Shown: positions 48,986 to 57,375 of the stretch, piece after piece
Layout of the letters: every line of letters begins with the position of its first letter
How positions within the stretch are numbered: position 1 is the first letter of the stretch
Assembly: GCF_016899725.1 (NCBI RefSeq)
Contig: NZ_JACLYU010000003.1
Location: forward strand, 176,359-240,358
Direction of reading: 5' to 3'
Origin: Bifidobacterium pullorum subsp. saeculare
GTDB taxonomy: Bacteria; Actinomycetota; Actinomycetes; Actinomycetales; Bifidobacteriaceae
DNA length: 64,000 bases
Program-made: the position numbers and the translations under genes
Notes under the pieces: generated by a model
Seen by the model: only the letters and a program-made list of their open reading frames with translations
The model's database searches: none
Told to the model about the DNA's origin: nothing

Positions 48986-50107
48986 TCACCTGCCGTAGGG
49001 CGTGACCACGACGCCGCACTTCTGGAACCCCTTGAGGTCCACGTAGCCGGTGGACGCCATCGCGCGGCGCAGCGCGCCGATGAAGTTCGTGGAGCCGTCG
49101 GCGGTGTGGCTGGGGCCGTACAGCACCTGCTCCAGCGGCGCGACGGTGCCGACGACGGTGCGGAAGCCACGCGGCAGCGTCTGGTGGCGGGCCTCGGCGC
49201 CCCAATGGGTGCCATGGCCGGGGGCCTCGGTGGCCCGGGCGAGCGGGGAGCCGAGCATGACGGCATCCGCGCCGAGCGCCAGCGCCTTGACAAAGCTGCC
49301 GGAATCGCCCATGCCGCCGTCGGCGATGACCTGCACATAGCGGCCGCCGGACTCGTCCATGTAGTCGCGGCGGGCCTCGGCCACATCGGCGATGGCGGTG
49401 GCCATCGGCGCGGTGACGCCCAGCGTGGCGCGGGTGGCGGAGACGGCGCCGCCGCCGAAGCCGACGAGCACGCCCGCGGCGCCGGCGCGCATCAGGTGCA
49501 GGGCGGCGGTGTAGTTGGCGGCGCCGCCGACGATGACGGGCACGTCGAGGTCGTAGATGAACTGCTTGAGGTTGAGCGGCTCGTGGTCCTGGCTCACATG
49601 CTCGGCGGAGACGACCGTGCCGCGGATGACGAACAGGTCGACGCCGGCGTCGACCACGATGGAGTAGAACTGCTGGACGCGCTGGGGCGACAGGGATCCG
49701 GCGACGGTCACGCCGGCGCTGCGGATCTCATGCAGCCGCGCCGTGATGAGCTCGGATTTGATTGGCTCGGCGTAAATCTCCTGGATGCGCTTGGTCGCGC
49801 TCTCGGCAGGCAGGTCGGCGATCTCGGCCAGCAGCGGCTCCGGATTCTCGTAGCGGGTCCACAGGCCCTCGAGGTCCAGCACGCCGAGGGCACCGAGCCG
49901 ACCCATCGCGATGGCGGTGGCGGGGCTGGTCACGGAGTCCATTGGGGCGCCGATGACCGGCACGTCGAATTCGTAGGCGTCGATTTGCCAGGTGGTGGAG
50001 ACGTCCTGCGGGTCGCGGGTGCGTCGGGAGGGGACGATGGAGACGTCGTCGAGGGCGTAGGCCAAACGGCCTTTCTTGCCCAGTCCAATTTCGATTTCCT
50101 GAGACAT
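48986..50107 (-). CDS. guaB3: GuaB3-type IMP dehydrogenase homologue
   Basis: 373 residues, a TIM barrel of the IMPDH/GMPR superfamily with no CBS insertion. The match is to the actinobacterial GuaB3 group (for example MSQEIEIGLG, DDVSIVPSRRTRDPQDVSTT, AGAAGVLVGFGGG, GDSGSFVKALALGADAVMLG). In true IMP dehydrogenases the loop here carries the catalytic Cys; this protein has GGGAVSATR with Ser223 in that place. The reaction is therefore uncertain. ATG 50107 lacks a ribosome binding site; TAGCCT (50115-50120, minus) ends 7 bases before it, so the message is probably leaderless. Divergent from icd. Confidence 0.88.
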   Translation of the reverse strand: MSQEIEIGLGKKGRLAYALDDVSIVPSRRTRDPQDVSTTWQIDAYEFDVPVIGAPMDSVTSPATAIAMGRLGALGVLDLEGLWTRYENPEPLLAEIADLPAESATKRIQEIYAEPIKSELITARLHEIRSAGVTVAGSLSPQRVQQFYSIVVDAGVDLFVIRGTVVSAEHVSQDHEPLNLKQFIYDLDVPVIVGGAANYTAALHLMRAGAAGVLVGFGGGAVSATRATLGVTAPMATAIADVAEARRDYMDESGGRYVQVIADGGMGDSGSFVKALALGADAVMLGSPLARATEAPGHGTHWGAEARHQTLPRGFRTVVGTVAPLEQVLYGPSHTADGSTNFIGALRRAMASTGYVDLKGFQKCGVVVTPYGR

Positions 50108-50120
50108 GCTTCCAAGGCTA
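50108..50120 (-). promoter_or_regulatory. -10 box for a leaderless guaB3 transcript
   Basis: TAGCCT at 50115-50120 (minus strand), 7 bases from the start codon. GGAAG lies only 1 base from the ATG, too close to act as a ribosome binding site. Confidence 0.5.
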
Positions 50121-50296
50121 ATACCCGTCCACGTCATCGCACGGGGCGACACGGGGCGCCGTCCACATTGTCGAACGGGGCACACGCAGGACACATCGAT
50201 GCGGTAGAGATGGACTGCGGATGCCGGGGCCCCGCCGTCGCCTACGCCGGGCGGACGGCCCCGTCTCCCCCATAGCACCGCACGACAGGAGGAAGC

Positions 50297-51517
50297 ATGG
50301 CCAAGATCAAGGTCGAGGGGAAGGTCGTCGAGCTCGACGGCGACGAGATGACCCGCGTCATCTGGAAGGACATCAAGGACCGTCTGATCCTGCCGTACCT
50401 GGACATCGACCTCGACTACTACGACCTGGGCATCGAGAACCGCGACGCCACCGACGACCAGGTGACCATCGATGCGGCCAACGCCATCAAGCGCGAGCAT
50501 GTGGGCGTCAAATGCGCCACCATCACGCCCGACGAGGCCCGTGTCAAGGAGTTCGGGCTGAAGAAGATGTGGAAGTCCCCCAACGGCACGATCCGCAACA
50601 TCCTGGGCGGCACCATCTTCCGCGAGCCCATCGTGATGAGCAACGTGCCGCGTCTCGTGCCCGGTTGGACCAAGCCGATCGTGGTGGCCCGCCACGCCTT
50701 CGGCGACCAGTACAAGGCCACCGACTTCAAGGTGCCGGGCGCGGGGCGCCTGACCGTCACCTTCACGCCCGCGGACGGCTCCGAACCCATCGAGCACGTG
50801 GTGTACGACTACGGCGCCGACGGCGGCGTGGCGCAGGTGCAGTACAACGTCAACGACTCCATCCGCGGCTTCGCTCGCGCCTGCTTCAACTACGGCCTCA
50901 TGCGCCACTACCCGGTGTACCTGTCCACGAAGAACACGATCCTCAAGGCCTATGACGGCCAGTTCAAGGACATCTTCGCCGAGGTGTACGAGACCGAGTA
51001 CAAGGACCGCTTCGAGGCTGAGGGCCTGACCTACGAGCACCGTCTCATCGACGACATGGTCGCCAGCTCGCTCAAATGGCATGGCGGCTACATCTGGGCG
51101 TGCAAGAACTACGACGGCGACGTGCAGTCCGATTCCGTGGCCCAAGGCTTCGGCTCGCTGGGGCTCATGACCTCGGTGCTCATGACGCCGGACGGCCAGA
51201 CCGTGGAGGCGGAGGCCGCGCACGGCACCGTGACGCGCCACTACCGCCGCTGGCTCAAGGGTGAGAAGACCTCGACGAACCCCATCGCCTCCATCTTCGC
51301 GTGGACCGGCGGGCTCAAGCACCGCGCCGACCTCGATGGCACGCCCGAGGTGCGCCACTTCGCCGAGACGCTGGAGAAGGTCATCGTCAACACTGTCGAA
51401 GGCGGCCAGATGACCAAGGACCTCGCCATGCTCATCGGCCCCGACCAGCCTTGGCTCGACACCGAGGGCTTCATGGACGCGCTCAGCGACAATCTCGCCA
51501 AGGCCCTCGAAGCCTGA
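50297..51517 (+). CDS. icd: NADP-dependent isocitrate dehydrogenase (eukaryote-like homodimer)
   Basis: 406 residues, the type II homodimeric form. Substrate phosphate contacts are in [19 protein letters not shown]. Metal-binding Asp residues lie in [16 protein letters not shown] and [20 protein letters not shown], and the NADP site is [17 protein letters not shown]. It converts isocitrate to 2-oxoglutarate and NADPH, both used by GltBD. AGGAGG lies 4 bases before the ATG at 50297. Divergent from guaB3, monocistronic. Confidence 0.97.
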   Translation: MAKIKVEGKVVELDGDEMTRVIWKDIKDRLILPYLDIDLDYYDLGIENRDATDDQVTIDAANAIKREHVGVKCATITPDEARVKEFGLKKMWKSPNGTIRNILGGTIFREPIVMSNVPRLVPGWTKPIVVARHAFGDQYKATDFKVPGAGRLTVTFTPADGSEPIEHVVYDYGADGGVAQVQYNVNDSIRGFARACFNYGLMRHYPVYLSTKNTILKAYDGQFKDIFAEVYETEYKDRFEAEGLTYEHRLIDDMVASSLKWHGGYIWACKNYDGDVQSDSVAQGFGSLGLMTSVLMTPDGQTVEAEAAHGTVTRHYRRWLKGEKTSTNPIASIFAWTGGLKHRADLDGTPEVRHFAETLEKVIVNTVEGGQMTKDLAMLIGPDQPWLDTEGFMDALSDNLAKALEA

Positions 51518-51578
51518 GACGGCGCTGGGCCTACGCGGCATGGCGCATGACCCATGCCCAGCCCCGTCACTTCATCCG

Positions 51579-51607
51579 GCCCCGTCGCCCTATCCGGGCG
51601 GCGGGGC
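51579..51607 (+). terminator. Terminator of icd
   Basis: A 12-bp stem (51579-51590 with 51596-51607, one G-T mismatch pair) and 5-base loop, about 60 bp after icd. Confidence 0.6.
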
Positions 51608-51741
51608 GTCGTGCGTCAGGCCCCGCGCGCCGTCGGTCTCGTGGCGGACGGGGCGCCCGGGAGGCCGGGGCCACCGCTCGGCACGGCGCGTTACAATCGC
51701 CACAGCAAGCCGCCCGGCCAATCCTAGGAAAGGAACGTCGC

Positions 51742-53328
51742 ATGCGCCCGCATGGCCCCTCCCTCGCGCTCCGTGTCGCCTCCATCGCCGCAGGCATCGC
51801 GCTGACGCTCCCCCTGGCGGGCTGCGGGCCGCGCCAGGCCGCCCCCGTTCCTGACCATGTCGTCGAAACGACGTCCGGGCATGGGAACGTCGCCATCTTC
51901 ACGCCATCGGACGGCATCACAGTCTCCCAGCACACGCCGGCGAACAAATGGGACAAGCTCGTGCCGGAGATCACCAAGGAGCTCAAGGCGCTGGGCTTCA
52001 AAGGAAACGACATCCACGCCGTCTCCTCCTCCGGATTGGACCGACAGAGCCGCGACCTGCAGGATTACGTCGTCGACCACGTGACCGACACGGACGGGCA
52101 GAAGAAGGACGACACCCCGATGACGCTGGTCGTCGCCCCCGCGGCGGACGCCGACGATGTGACCCGCCAATACGGTGACTTCGCCGGGCAGACCATCGCC
52201 CCGTCCGGTGACGGCGCGGACCAGAAGACCGCGGACGGAGACGCCGACGGCGCCGCATCCGACGATGGCAAGCAGGCCGGAGCCGACGAGGCGGAGGACT
52301 CCGGCACGGACGAGGACGCGAAGCGGGACGCCGCCATCGACCGGCTGGTCTCCGCCCTCGACCTGGCGAAGGACAACGGCATGCACGTGGTGGTGCTGTC
52401 GAACGCGGTGAAGGGCGTCTCCGCCGACGCTTTCGTGCGCATGGCCACGGCCGAACTCATCGGACGGGCCCAGGCGCAGCAGCTCGTCGACAAACTCCAA
52501 CTGGTCAAGACCAGCCCGGACAATCCCAAGGTCATCGAAGTGCTCCTGCCCTATGACCCCGATGGCGGCGCGGCGTCCGACGCCTTCGCCGCGGAGGCGT
52601 TCGCCGGGGTGTGGAAGGTGCTGGAACCTTACTTCCGCGATGGCAGGACGGTGAGCGCCTCGGGCACGCTGACGGCGGACAGCAAGAACGCGGATTGGCG
52701 CCAGGTGGCGTTCGACGGACGCAAGGCCGACCTGGTCAGGAAGGAACTCGGCGCCAGGCTCGCCTCGGATGACGGCGAGGTGCAAAAGATCGACGGCATC
52801 GTCGCGATGAATGACTTCGTCGCCTCGGCGACGGTCGACGAGCTCGCCGAACTCGGCTACCAGGGGTCCGCGGCCGATATCAACCCCACCATCACCATCG
52901 GCGGAATCGTCGGCTCGATCGCCGGCCGCCGGGACCTCAAGCGTGGCGCCGTGCCCGATCCGATCAAGTCCCCGGAGAACGACGACGCCGCGGCCGACGG
53001 CGACGGCGCGGCGAAGGCCGATGCGTCCCGCTGGCCCATCGTCACCGGCTACGGCGGGTATCTCGATGCGATGCCGCGCATCGTGGAAGGCAAGCAGTGG
53101 ATGACCGCGCTCACAAACCGCAAGCAGCTCGCCGCCGACATCGCCACGGTGTGCGACAGACTCAACCGCGGGCAGTCGCTCGACTCGCTCGCCTCGGTGT
53201 CCCAAGGCAAGGTGGCGGGCGCCGGCACCGCCATCGTCAGCGAGGACCTGCTCGCCGTCAACGCCTCGAATCTCAAGGAGGCGCTTATCGACCCAGGCTA
53301 CATCTCGATGGCCGACGCGGGCCTGTGA
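51742..53328 (+). CDS. Large lipoprotein with periplasmic-binding-protein-like features
   Basis: 528 residues. A signal peptide (hydrophobic residues about 8-26) ends in the lipobox LAGC with Cys28. The first domain starts VAIFTPSDG and has KALGFKGNDIHAVSSSG; later segments VVVLSNAVKG, GIVAMNDFVAS and WPIVTGYGGYLDAM have the strand-helix rhythm of sugar-type substrate-binding proteins. Residues 155-196 are an Asp/Gly/Ala-rich acidic insertion. No permease or ATPase is adjacent, so ligand sensing or scavenging is possible. I do not recognise the family. The ATG at 51742 has AAAGGA upstream. Confidence 0.75.
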   Translation: MRPHGPSLALRVASIAAGIALTLPLAGCGPRQAAPVPDHVVETTSGHGNVAIFTPSDGITVSQHTPANKWDKLVPEITKELKALGFKGNDIHAVSSSGLDRQSRDLQDYVVDHVTDTDGQKKDDTPMTLVVAPAADADDVTRQYGDFAGQTIAPSGDGADQKTADGDADGAASDDGKQAGADEAEDSGTDEDAKRDAAIDRLVSALDLAKDNGMHVVVLSNAVKGVSADAFVRMATAELIGRAQAQQLVDKLQLVKTSPDNPKVIEVLLPYDPDGGAASDAFAAEAFAGVWKVLEPYFRDGRTVSASGTLTADSKNADWRQVAFDGRKADLVRKELGARLASDDGEVQKIDGIVAMNDFVASATVDELAELGYQGSAADINPTITIGGIVGSIAGRRDLKRGAVPDPIKSPENDDAAADGDGAAKADASRWPIVTGYGGYLDAMPRIVEGKQWMTALTNRKQLAADIATVCDRLNRGQSLDSLASVSQGKVAGAGTAIVSEDLLAVNASNLKEALIDPGYISMADAGL

Positions 53329-53362
53329 CCATTGGCCGGCAGGCTCGCGCCGACCGCGCTGG

Positions 53363-55174
53363 CTAGCGTTTGCCGGCGTAGATCACATTGTCGATGAGGT
53401 CCTGGTAGCGCTCGGTGATGGCATGGCGGCGGGCCTTGAGGCTCGCAGTGACCAGGCCGCTCTCCTCGGTGAAGTCGTCGGGCACGATCTCGAACTTGCG
53501 GATGGACTCGGCGCGGGAGACGTGCTCGTTGGCCATGTTCACCGCGCGCTCCACCTCGGCGCGCACGATCGGATTGCGTGCGGCGGACTCTAGGTCCGGC
53601 GCCGGCTCGGCACCCTGCGCTTTGAGCCAGGTGTTGGTCTCGGCGAGGTCCAGGGCGACGATGGCGGCGATGAACGGCTTGCGGTCGCCCACGACAACGC
53701 ACTGGTTGACCACCGGCGAGGTCATGACGGCGGTCTCCAGCTCCTGCGGGCTCACGTTCTTGCCGCCGGCGGTGATGATGAGGTCCTTCTTGCGTCCGGT
53801 GATGGTGACGAAGCCGTCGTCGTCGATGGATCCAAGGTCGCCGGTGTGCAGCCAGCCGTCGACGATCTGCTGGGTGGTGGTCTCCGGGTGGTTGTGGTAG
53901 CCGACGCAAATCTGCGGGCTCTTGACGCACAGCTCGTCATCGTCGTCGATGCCCATCGTGACGCCCTGCAGCGGCAGGCCGATGGTGCCGATGCGGTAGC
54001 CCTCGGTGGGATTCACGCAGGTGGGCGCGCAGGTCTCGGTCATGCCGTAGCCCTCGAGCAGCGGCAGGCCGACGCCGTTGAAGAAGTGGGCGATGGAGAG
54101 GTCGAGCGGGGCGCCGCCGGACACCGCGTATTCGACGCGGCCGCCGAACACCTCCATGATGGAGCTGTAGACGAGCTTGCGGTACAGCGCATGCTGCAGG
54201 GACAGGGCGGCGGGGATCTTGCCGCCGGCCTGCTGCGCATGCGACCAGTCGATGGCGACCTGCGTGGCGTTGGCGAAGATGCGGCCCTTGAGACCGGCGC
54301 CGGCCTTCTGGGAGGCGGCGTTGTAGATCTTCTCGAAGATGCGCGGCACGGCGAGGATGAACGTCGGCTTGAACGCGCCGAAGTCGGCGAGGATGGTCTT
54401 GAGGTTGCCGGACAGGCCGAGCGTGACGGTGCCGGCGAAGCAGAAGAACTGCATGTAGCGGGCGAACACATGGGCCAGCGGCAGGAAGAGCAGCAGGCGC
54501 GCGCCCGGTCGCGAGGAGATGGCGGGCATCGTGTTCACGCCGGAGTAGGTGATGAACACGAAGCTGCCATGGCTCAGCTCGATGCCCTTGGGCGTGCCGG
54601 TGGATCCGGAGGTGTACACGATGGTGGCGAGGTCGGTGCCCTTCACGGCGCGCTCGCGCCGCCAGAACTCGTCGTCGGACACGCCGCGGCCGTACTCCTC
54701 GATGGTGTCCAGCGCGCCGAAGTCGATGACGTACACGTCCTTGAGCGTGGGGCACTGGTCGCGCACGGCCTCGATCTTGTCGCGCTGCGCGTCGTTCTCG
54801 GCGAACGCCATCGTCACCTGACTGTCGTTGAAGATCATCTTGACCTGCGCGGCGGAGTTCGTCTCGTACACGGGCACGGTGAGCGCGCCGATGGACATGA
54901 TGGCCATGTCGAGCGCGGTCCATTCCCAGCGGGTCTTGGAGATCACGGACACCGAGTCCCCGGGCTTGACGCCGCGGGCGATGAGACCCTTGGCCAACGC
55001 GATGACCTTGTCGCGGAATTCGGCTGCGGTGAACGACTTCCAGGTGCCGTCGCCGCCCTTGTATTCGACGAGGGAGTCGTCCGGGGTGCGGCTCGCGCGC
55101 TCCTCGAGGATCGAGAACAGGTTCCTATCGTCGTCGATGGGCTGTTCCAGGGGCCGGGTGTATTCCTTCTTCAT
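53363..55174 (-). CDS. Long-chain fatty acid-CoA ligase (copy 3)
   Basis: 603 residues, the typical length. Motifs are YTSGSTGTPKGIELSHGSF, YGMTETCAPTCVNP, GWLHTGDLGSIDDDGF and [20 protein letters not shown]. The most standard of the three copies. The ATG at 55174 has a GGGAG site 6 bases upstream. Its first 50 bases overlap the end of the upstream M23 peptidase gene in another frame, implying coupled expression. Convergent with the lipoprotein gene ending at 53328. Confidence 0.93.
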   Translation of the reverse strand: MKKEYTRPLEQPIDDDRNLFSILEERASRTPDDSLVEYKGGDGTWKSFTAAEFRDKVIALAKGLIARGVKPGDSVSVISKTRWEWTALDMAIMSIGALTVPVYETNSAAQVKMIFNDSQVTMAFAENDAQRDKIEAVRDQCPTLKDVYVIDFGALDTIEEYGRGVSDDEFWRRERAVKGTDLATIVYTSGSTGTPKGIELSHGSFVFITYSGVNTMPAISSRPGARLLLFLPLAHVFARYMQFFCFAGTVTLGLSGNLKTILADFGAFKPTFILAVPRIFEKIYNAASQKAGAGLKGRIFANATQVAIDWSHAQQAGGKIPAALSLQHALYRKLVYSSIMEVFGGRVEYAVSGGAPLDLSIAHFFNGVGLPLLEGYGMTETCAPTCVNPTEGYRIGTIGLPLQGVTMGIDDDDELCVKSPQICVGYHNHPETTTQQIVDGWLHTGDLGSIDDDGFVTITGRKKDLIITAGGKNVSPQELETAVMTSPVVNQCVVVGDRKPFIAAIVALDLAETNTWLKAQGAEPAPDLESAARNPIVRAEVERAVNMANEHVSRAESIRKFEIVPDDFTEESGLVTASLKARRHAITERYQDLIDNVIYAGKR

Positions 55175-56030
55175 GGTTCTCCCTAGTGGGCTGAATGCTA
55201 TCCACTTCGGATTGTACATGCACAAAGCCGCGGTCCATGGCAGCGAGCGGCTTGAGCACGGTTTTGCGCAGCGTCGCCTCCTCCACCGGGTCGAGGTAGT
55301 CGTCCTTGCCGCGGCGCACGCCCCAGTGCAGGCACGCGTGGTCGCAGTGGTCGGAGCCGGTGGCCTCGACCTGCGCGAACACCGTGCCGGCCGTCACCGT
55401 GGCGCCGACTGACAACGTGGTCGAGGCGGGTTCGAAGCTGGAGACCGTCGCGCCGTGGCGGATGCTCACGACGTTCTTGCCGGCGACTGTGCCCTCGTAG
55501 CTGATGACGCCATCCACGGGGGCGCGGATGCCCTCCCCCGCCGCGGCGGGCAGGTCGATGCCGCGGTGTCCGGCAAGCCACGGCTGCGCGGGCCCGTCGA
55601 ACGGTCGGACGACCCGTCTGGCTCCGGCGAGCGGCCAGAGCAGCCCCGCGCGGCAACGGGCGTCCATGGCTTGAGGGGTGTCCAGGAGCGCGTTGCGCCG
55701 GGCCTGGTCGATGATGGGCATGAACGGCTGCGCCAGGGTGATGGCGGACCGCCCGACGTCGCCGTCACCTTCCTCGGACGACGACCGGGAGACGACGCCG
55801 GAGCAGGGGTCAGGCGGCGGCGCACCCGTATCCGTCCGCTCCTCGGCCCCGTGCACCGCGGCGGCCCCCGGCAGCACGGCCGCGACTGCCGCGGCGGCCA
55901 GGGCCAGGGCGATCATGGCTTGGCCGAACAGCGCCTGGTGGCGGCGTTCGGCCTCGGATCGCCGCTGTTCGTAGGAGGCGCGGCGCCGGTGTTCCTGCCG
56001 CTGTTCCTGGCTGTGCTGATGCTGTCCCAT
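55125..56030 (-). CDS. M23/LytM-type peptidase domain protein, membrane-anchored
   Basis: 301 residues. A basic N-terminus, then one membrane segment (about residues 36-58), an Asp/Ser-rich linker and a LytM domain (about 135-252). H155 and D159 in GHRGIDLP match the first metal motif. The second motif, usually HLH, reads CLHWGVRRG with Cys233 in place of the first His. The form with CLHWG is common in actinobacterial proteins of this locus, so it may be a divergent peptidase or a peptidoglycan-binding regulator. The ATG at 56030 has AAGGAG upstream. The 3' end runs 50 bp into the next gene. Confidence 0.85.
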   Translation of the reverse strand: MGQHQHSQEQRQEHRRRASYEQRRSEAERRHQALFGQAMIALALAAAAVAAVLPGAAAVHGAEERTDTGAPPPDPCSGVVSRSSSEEGDGDVGRSAITLAQPFMPIIDQARRNALLDTPQAMDARCRAGLLWPLAGARRVVRPFDGPAQPWLAGHRGIDLPAAAGEGIRAPVDGVISYEGTVAGKNVVSIRHGATVSSFEPASTTLSVGATVTAGTVFAQVEATGSDHCDHACLHWGVRRGKDDYLDPVEEATLRKTVLKPLAAMDRGFVHVQSEVDSIQPTRENHEEGIHPAPGTAHRRR

Positions 56031-56212
56031 GATGAGCTCCTTCGCTGGTGCCTTGTGCGATGCCTTGTGGCGGGTTGCCTTCCACGATGCAGGCCCGGGC
56101 CCGCTGGCGCCAGCGCGACGGGACATTGTGGTCGGATCCTCCGCTCCGGGCGTGTCGCCCACCATGCGGGTACGTTCCGCGGCGTCGCAAGCCAATACCA
56201 TGAGTCACATAT

Positions 56213-56407
56213 GTGATCAGGCATGCGGTGGCGGTGTTCGAGGTCGAGTCAGGACAGCCCGGCGACCGCACCATGGCGTTCCTCGGGTACGTGGACGAGT
56301 CACAGGAACGACGCGTGGAGGTGCTGGTTTCGCAGCGCACCCGCAAGGCGTTCCACGCGATGGACTGCCGTCCCGAATGGCAGCGGTTCTTCAACCAGGC
56401 GAAATGA
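56213..56407 (+). CDS. Short ORF, possible first gene of a small pair
   Basis: 64 residues from GTG 56213 (MIRHAVAVFEVESG, then RRVEVLVSQRTRKAFHAMD). I do not recognise it. Composition looks coding: a mixed strand-helix pattern, and the frame closes 11 bp before a well-placed gene. The start is weak: there is no ribosome binding site, and an in-frame stop lies just upstream. A TACCAT box near 56197-56202 might be a -10 element. It could be a toxin-like partner of the next gene, a fragment, or spurious. Confidence 0.4.
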   Translation: MIRHAVAVFEVESGQPGDRTMAFLGYVDESQERRVEVLVSQRTRKAFHAMDCRPEWQRFFNQAK

Positions 56408-56418
56408 AAGGAGCCACC

Positions 56419-56742
56419 ATGGTTCATGACGACGAATGGTCCGAACTGTCGGACTCGTATGCCGAGCACACCCCGCAGATCGTCGGCGAGGTCATCCACC
56501 CGCGCCGCCCACTCACTGCAGCTGACCTGGATGACATCTTCGCAGGCAGACCGCTCGCGGAACAGCCACGGCAGCAGGCGTCGGTGATGTGCAAGACCTA
56601 TCTGACGCCGGACATGGCCTCCATGGCTGACATGCAGGCCAGAAAGGAGCACCTGTCCAGGGCCGCCCTGCTGCGCAAGGCTCTGGCCGCATACCTCAAC
56701 GATCCCACTCAGGCGAACGCGCGCATCCCACAGACCGCGTAG
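56419..56742 (+). CDS. Ribbon-helix-helix (CopG-like) protein, possible antitoxin
   Basis: 107 residues. The C-terminal half fits a ribbon-helix-helix DNA-binding fold: a strand in VMCKTYLTPDMAS, then helices in DMQARKEHLSRAALLRKALAAYL. The N-terminal 60 residues are acidic and Pro-rich (EVIHPRRPLTAADLDDIF). Such proteins are often antitoxins or plasmid-type repressors. AAAGGAG lies 6 bases before the ATG. Local GC is lower than in the flanking genes. It follows the 64-codon ORF and ends at a strong terminator. Confidence 0.75.
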   Translation: MVHDDEWSELSDSYAEHTPQIVGEVIHPRRPLTAADLDDIFAGRPLAEQPRQQASVMCKTYLTPDMASMADMQARKEHLSRAALLRKALAAYLNDPTQANARIPQTA

Positions 56743-56760
56743 TCTCCACTGCATGAAGCA

Positions 56761-56803
56761 TGGGCGGGGGCGGCATCGCTCGACATGATGCCGCCCCCGC
56801 CCA
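56761..56803 (+). terminator. Terminator after the ribbon-helix-helix gene
   Basis: A 16-bp perfect stem (56761-56776 with 56788-56803) with an 11-base loop, 18 bp past the stop codon. Confidence 0.85.
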
Positions 56804-57027
56804 TTCATCTATCCGTACTCGAAGAACGGTCTCCGAGTACGTTCTTCCGCATGGGCACCATCAGCATGCGGCAAACAGTACGCTTACTCCCGCCAAGAGT
56901 ACGGTTTGCCGCACGGATGCCGCCGCCATACGGGGACCGGGGAAGCCTCATGCGGATAAGAGAACGTCTCCGTCGGGAACGGTGCGGAATACGGGCAGGC
57001 GCCGCCGGGAACAGAATGGAATACGAA
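56804..57027. repeat. Cluster of overlapping inverted repeats
   Basis: No credible gene. At 56814-56847 two 8-bp dyads interleave: CGTACTCG/CGAGTACG (56814-56821 with 56834-56841) and GAAGAACG/CGTTCTTC (56821-56828 with 56840-56847), so only one hairpin can form at a time. A third dyad pairs GCGGCAAAC and GTTTGCCGC (56868-56876 with 56904-56912) around an inner TACTC/GAGTA (56885-56889 with 56897-56901). The motif GAGTAC or its complement recurs in all. Possible operators, a recombination site or a folded RNA. Confidence 0.6.
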
Positions 57028-57051
57028 AAGACCCCACCGAAGTGGGGTCTT
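57028..57051 (-). terminator. Terminator of the tRNA-Asn genes
   Basis: A 10-bp stem (57028-57037 with 57042-57051), tetraloop, then TTTTCGT on the minus strand, 8 bp past the first-listed tRNA-Asn. Confidence 0.9.
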
Positions 57052-57058
57052 GTTCTAG

Positions 57059-57131
<73 letters not shown>

Positions 57132-57180
57132 ATGCGTGATATTGAATTATATCCACAGGAGAACGCCTTCCCCTGCCGAG

Positions 57181-57253
<73 letters not shown>

Positions 57254-57292
57254 ATGGCTTGCATGCACAGGATTTCTCCCGCGCACAAGTCA

Positions 57293-57323
57293 TATATATT
57301 ACCCATGCGCGCCCATTATGCAA
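57293..57323 (-). promoter_or_regulatory. Promoter of tRNA-Asn
   Basis: On the minus strand TTGCAT (57318-57323), 17 bp, AATATA (57295-57300), within an AT-rich run unusual for this window. Expected transcript start about 35 bp before the tRNA. Confidence 0.55.
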
Positions 57324-57375
57324 ATCCGACACGCTGACCGGCGCGTCGCGCGCCGAACGGGGCGGCGGTTGGCCC

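Noticed and set aside
48986..51541. An 851-codon minus-strand frame covering guaB3 and the reverse of icd
   Set aside because: Only its last 373 codons match a protein family (GuaB3). The upstream part is the antisense of icd and crosses the promoter.
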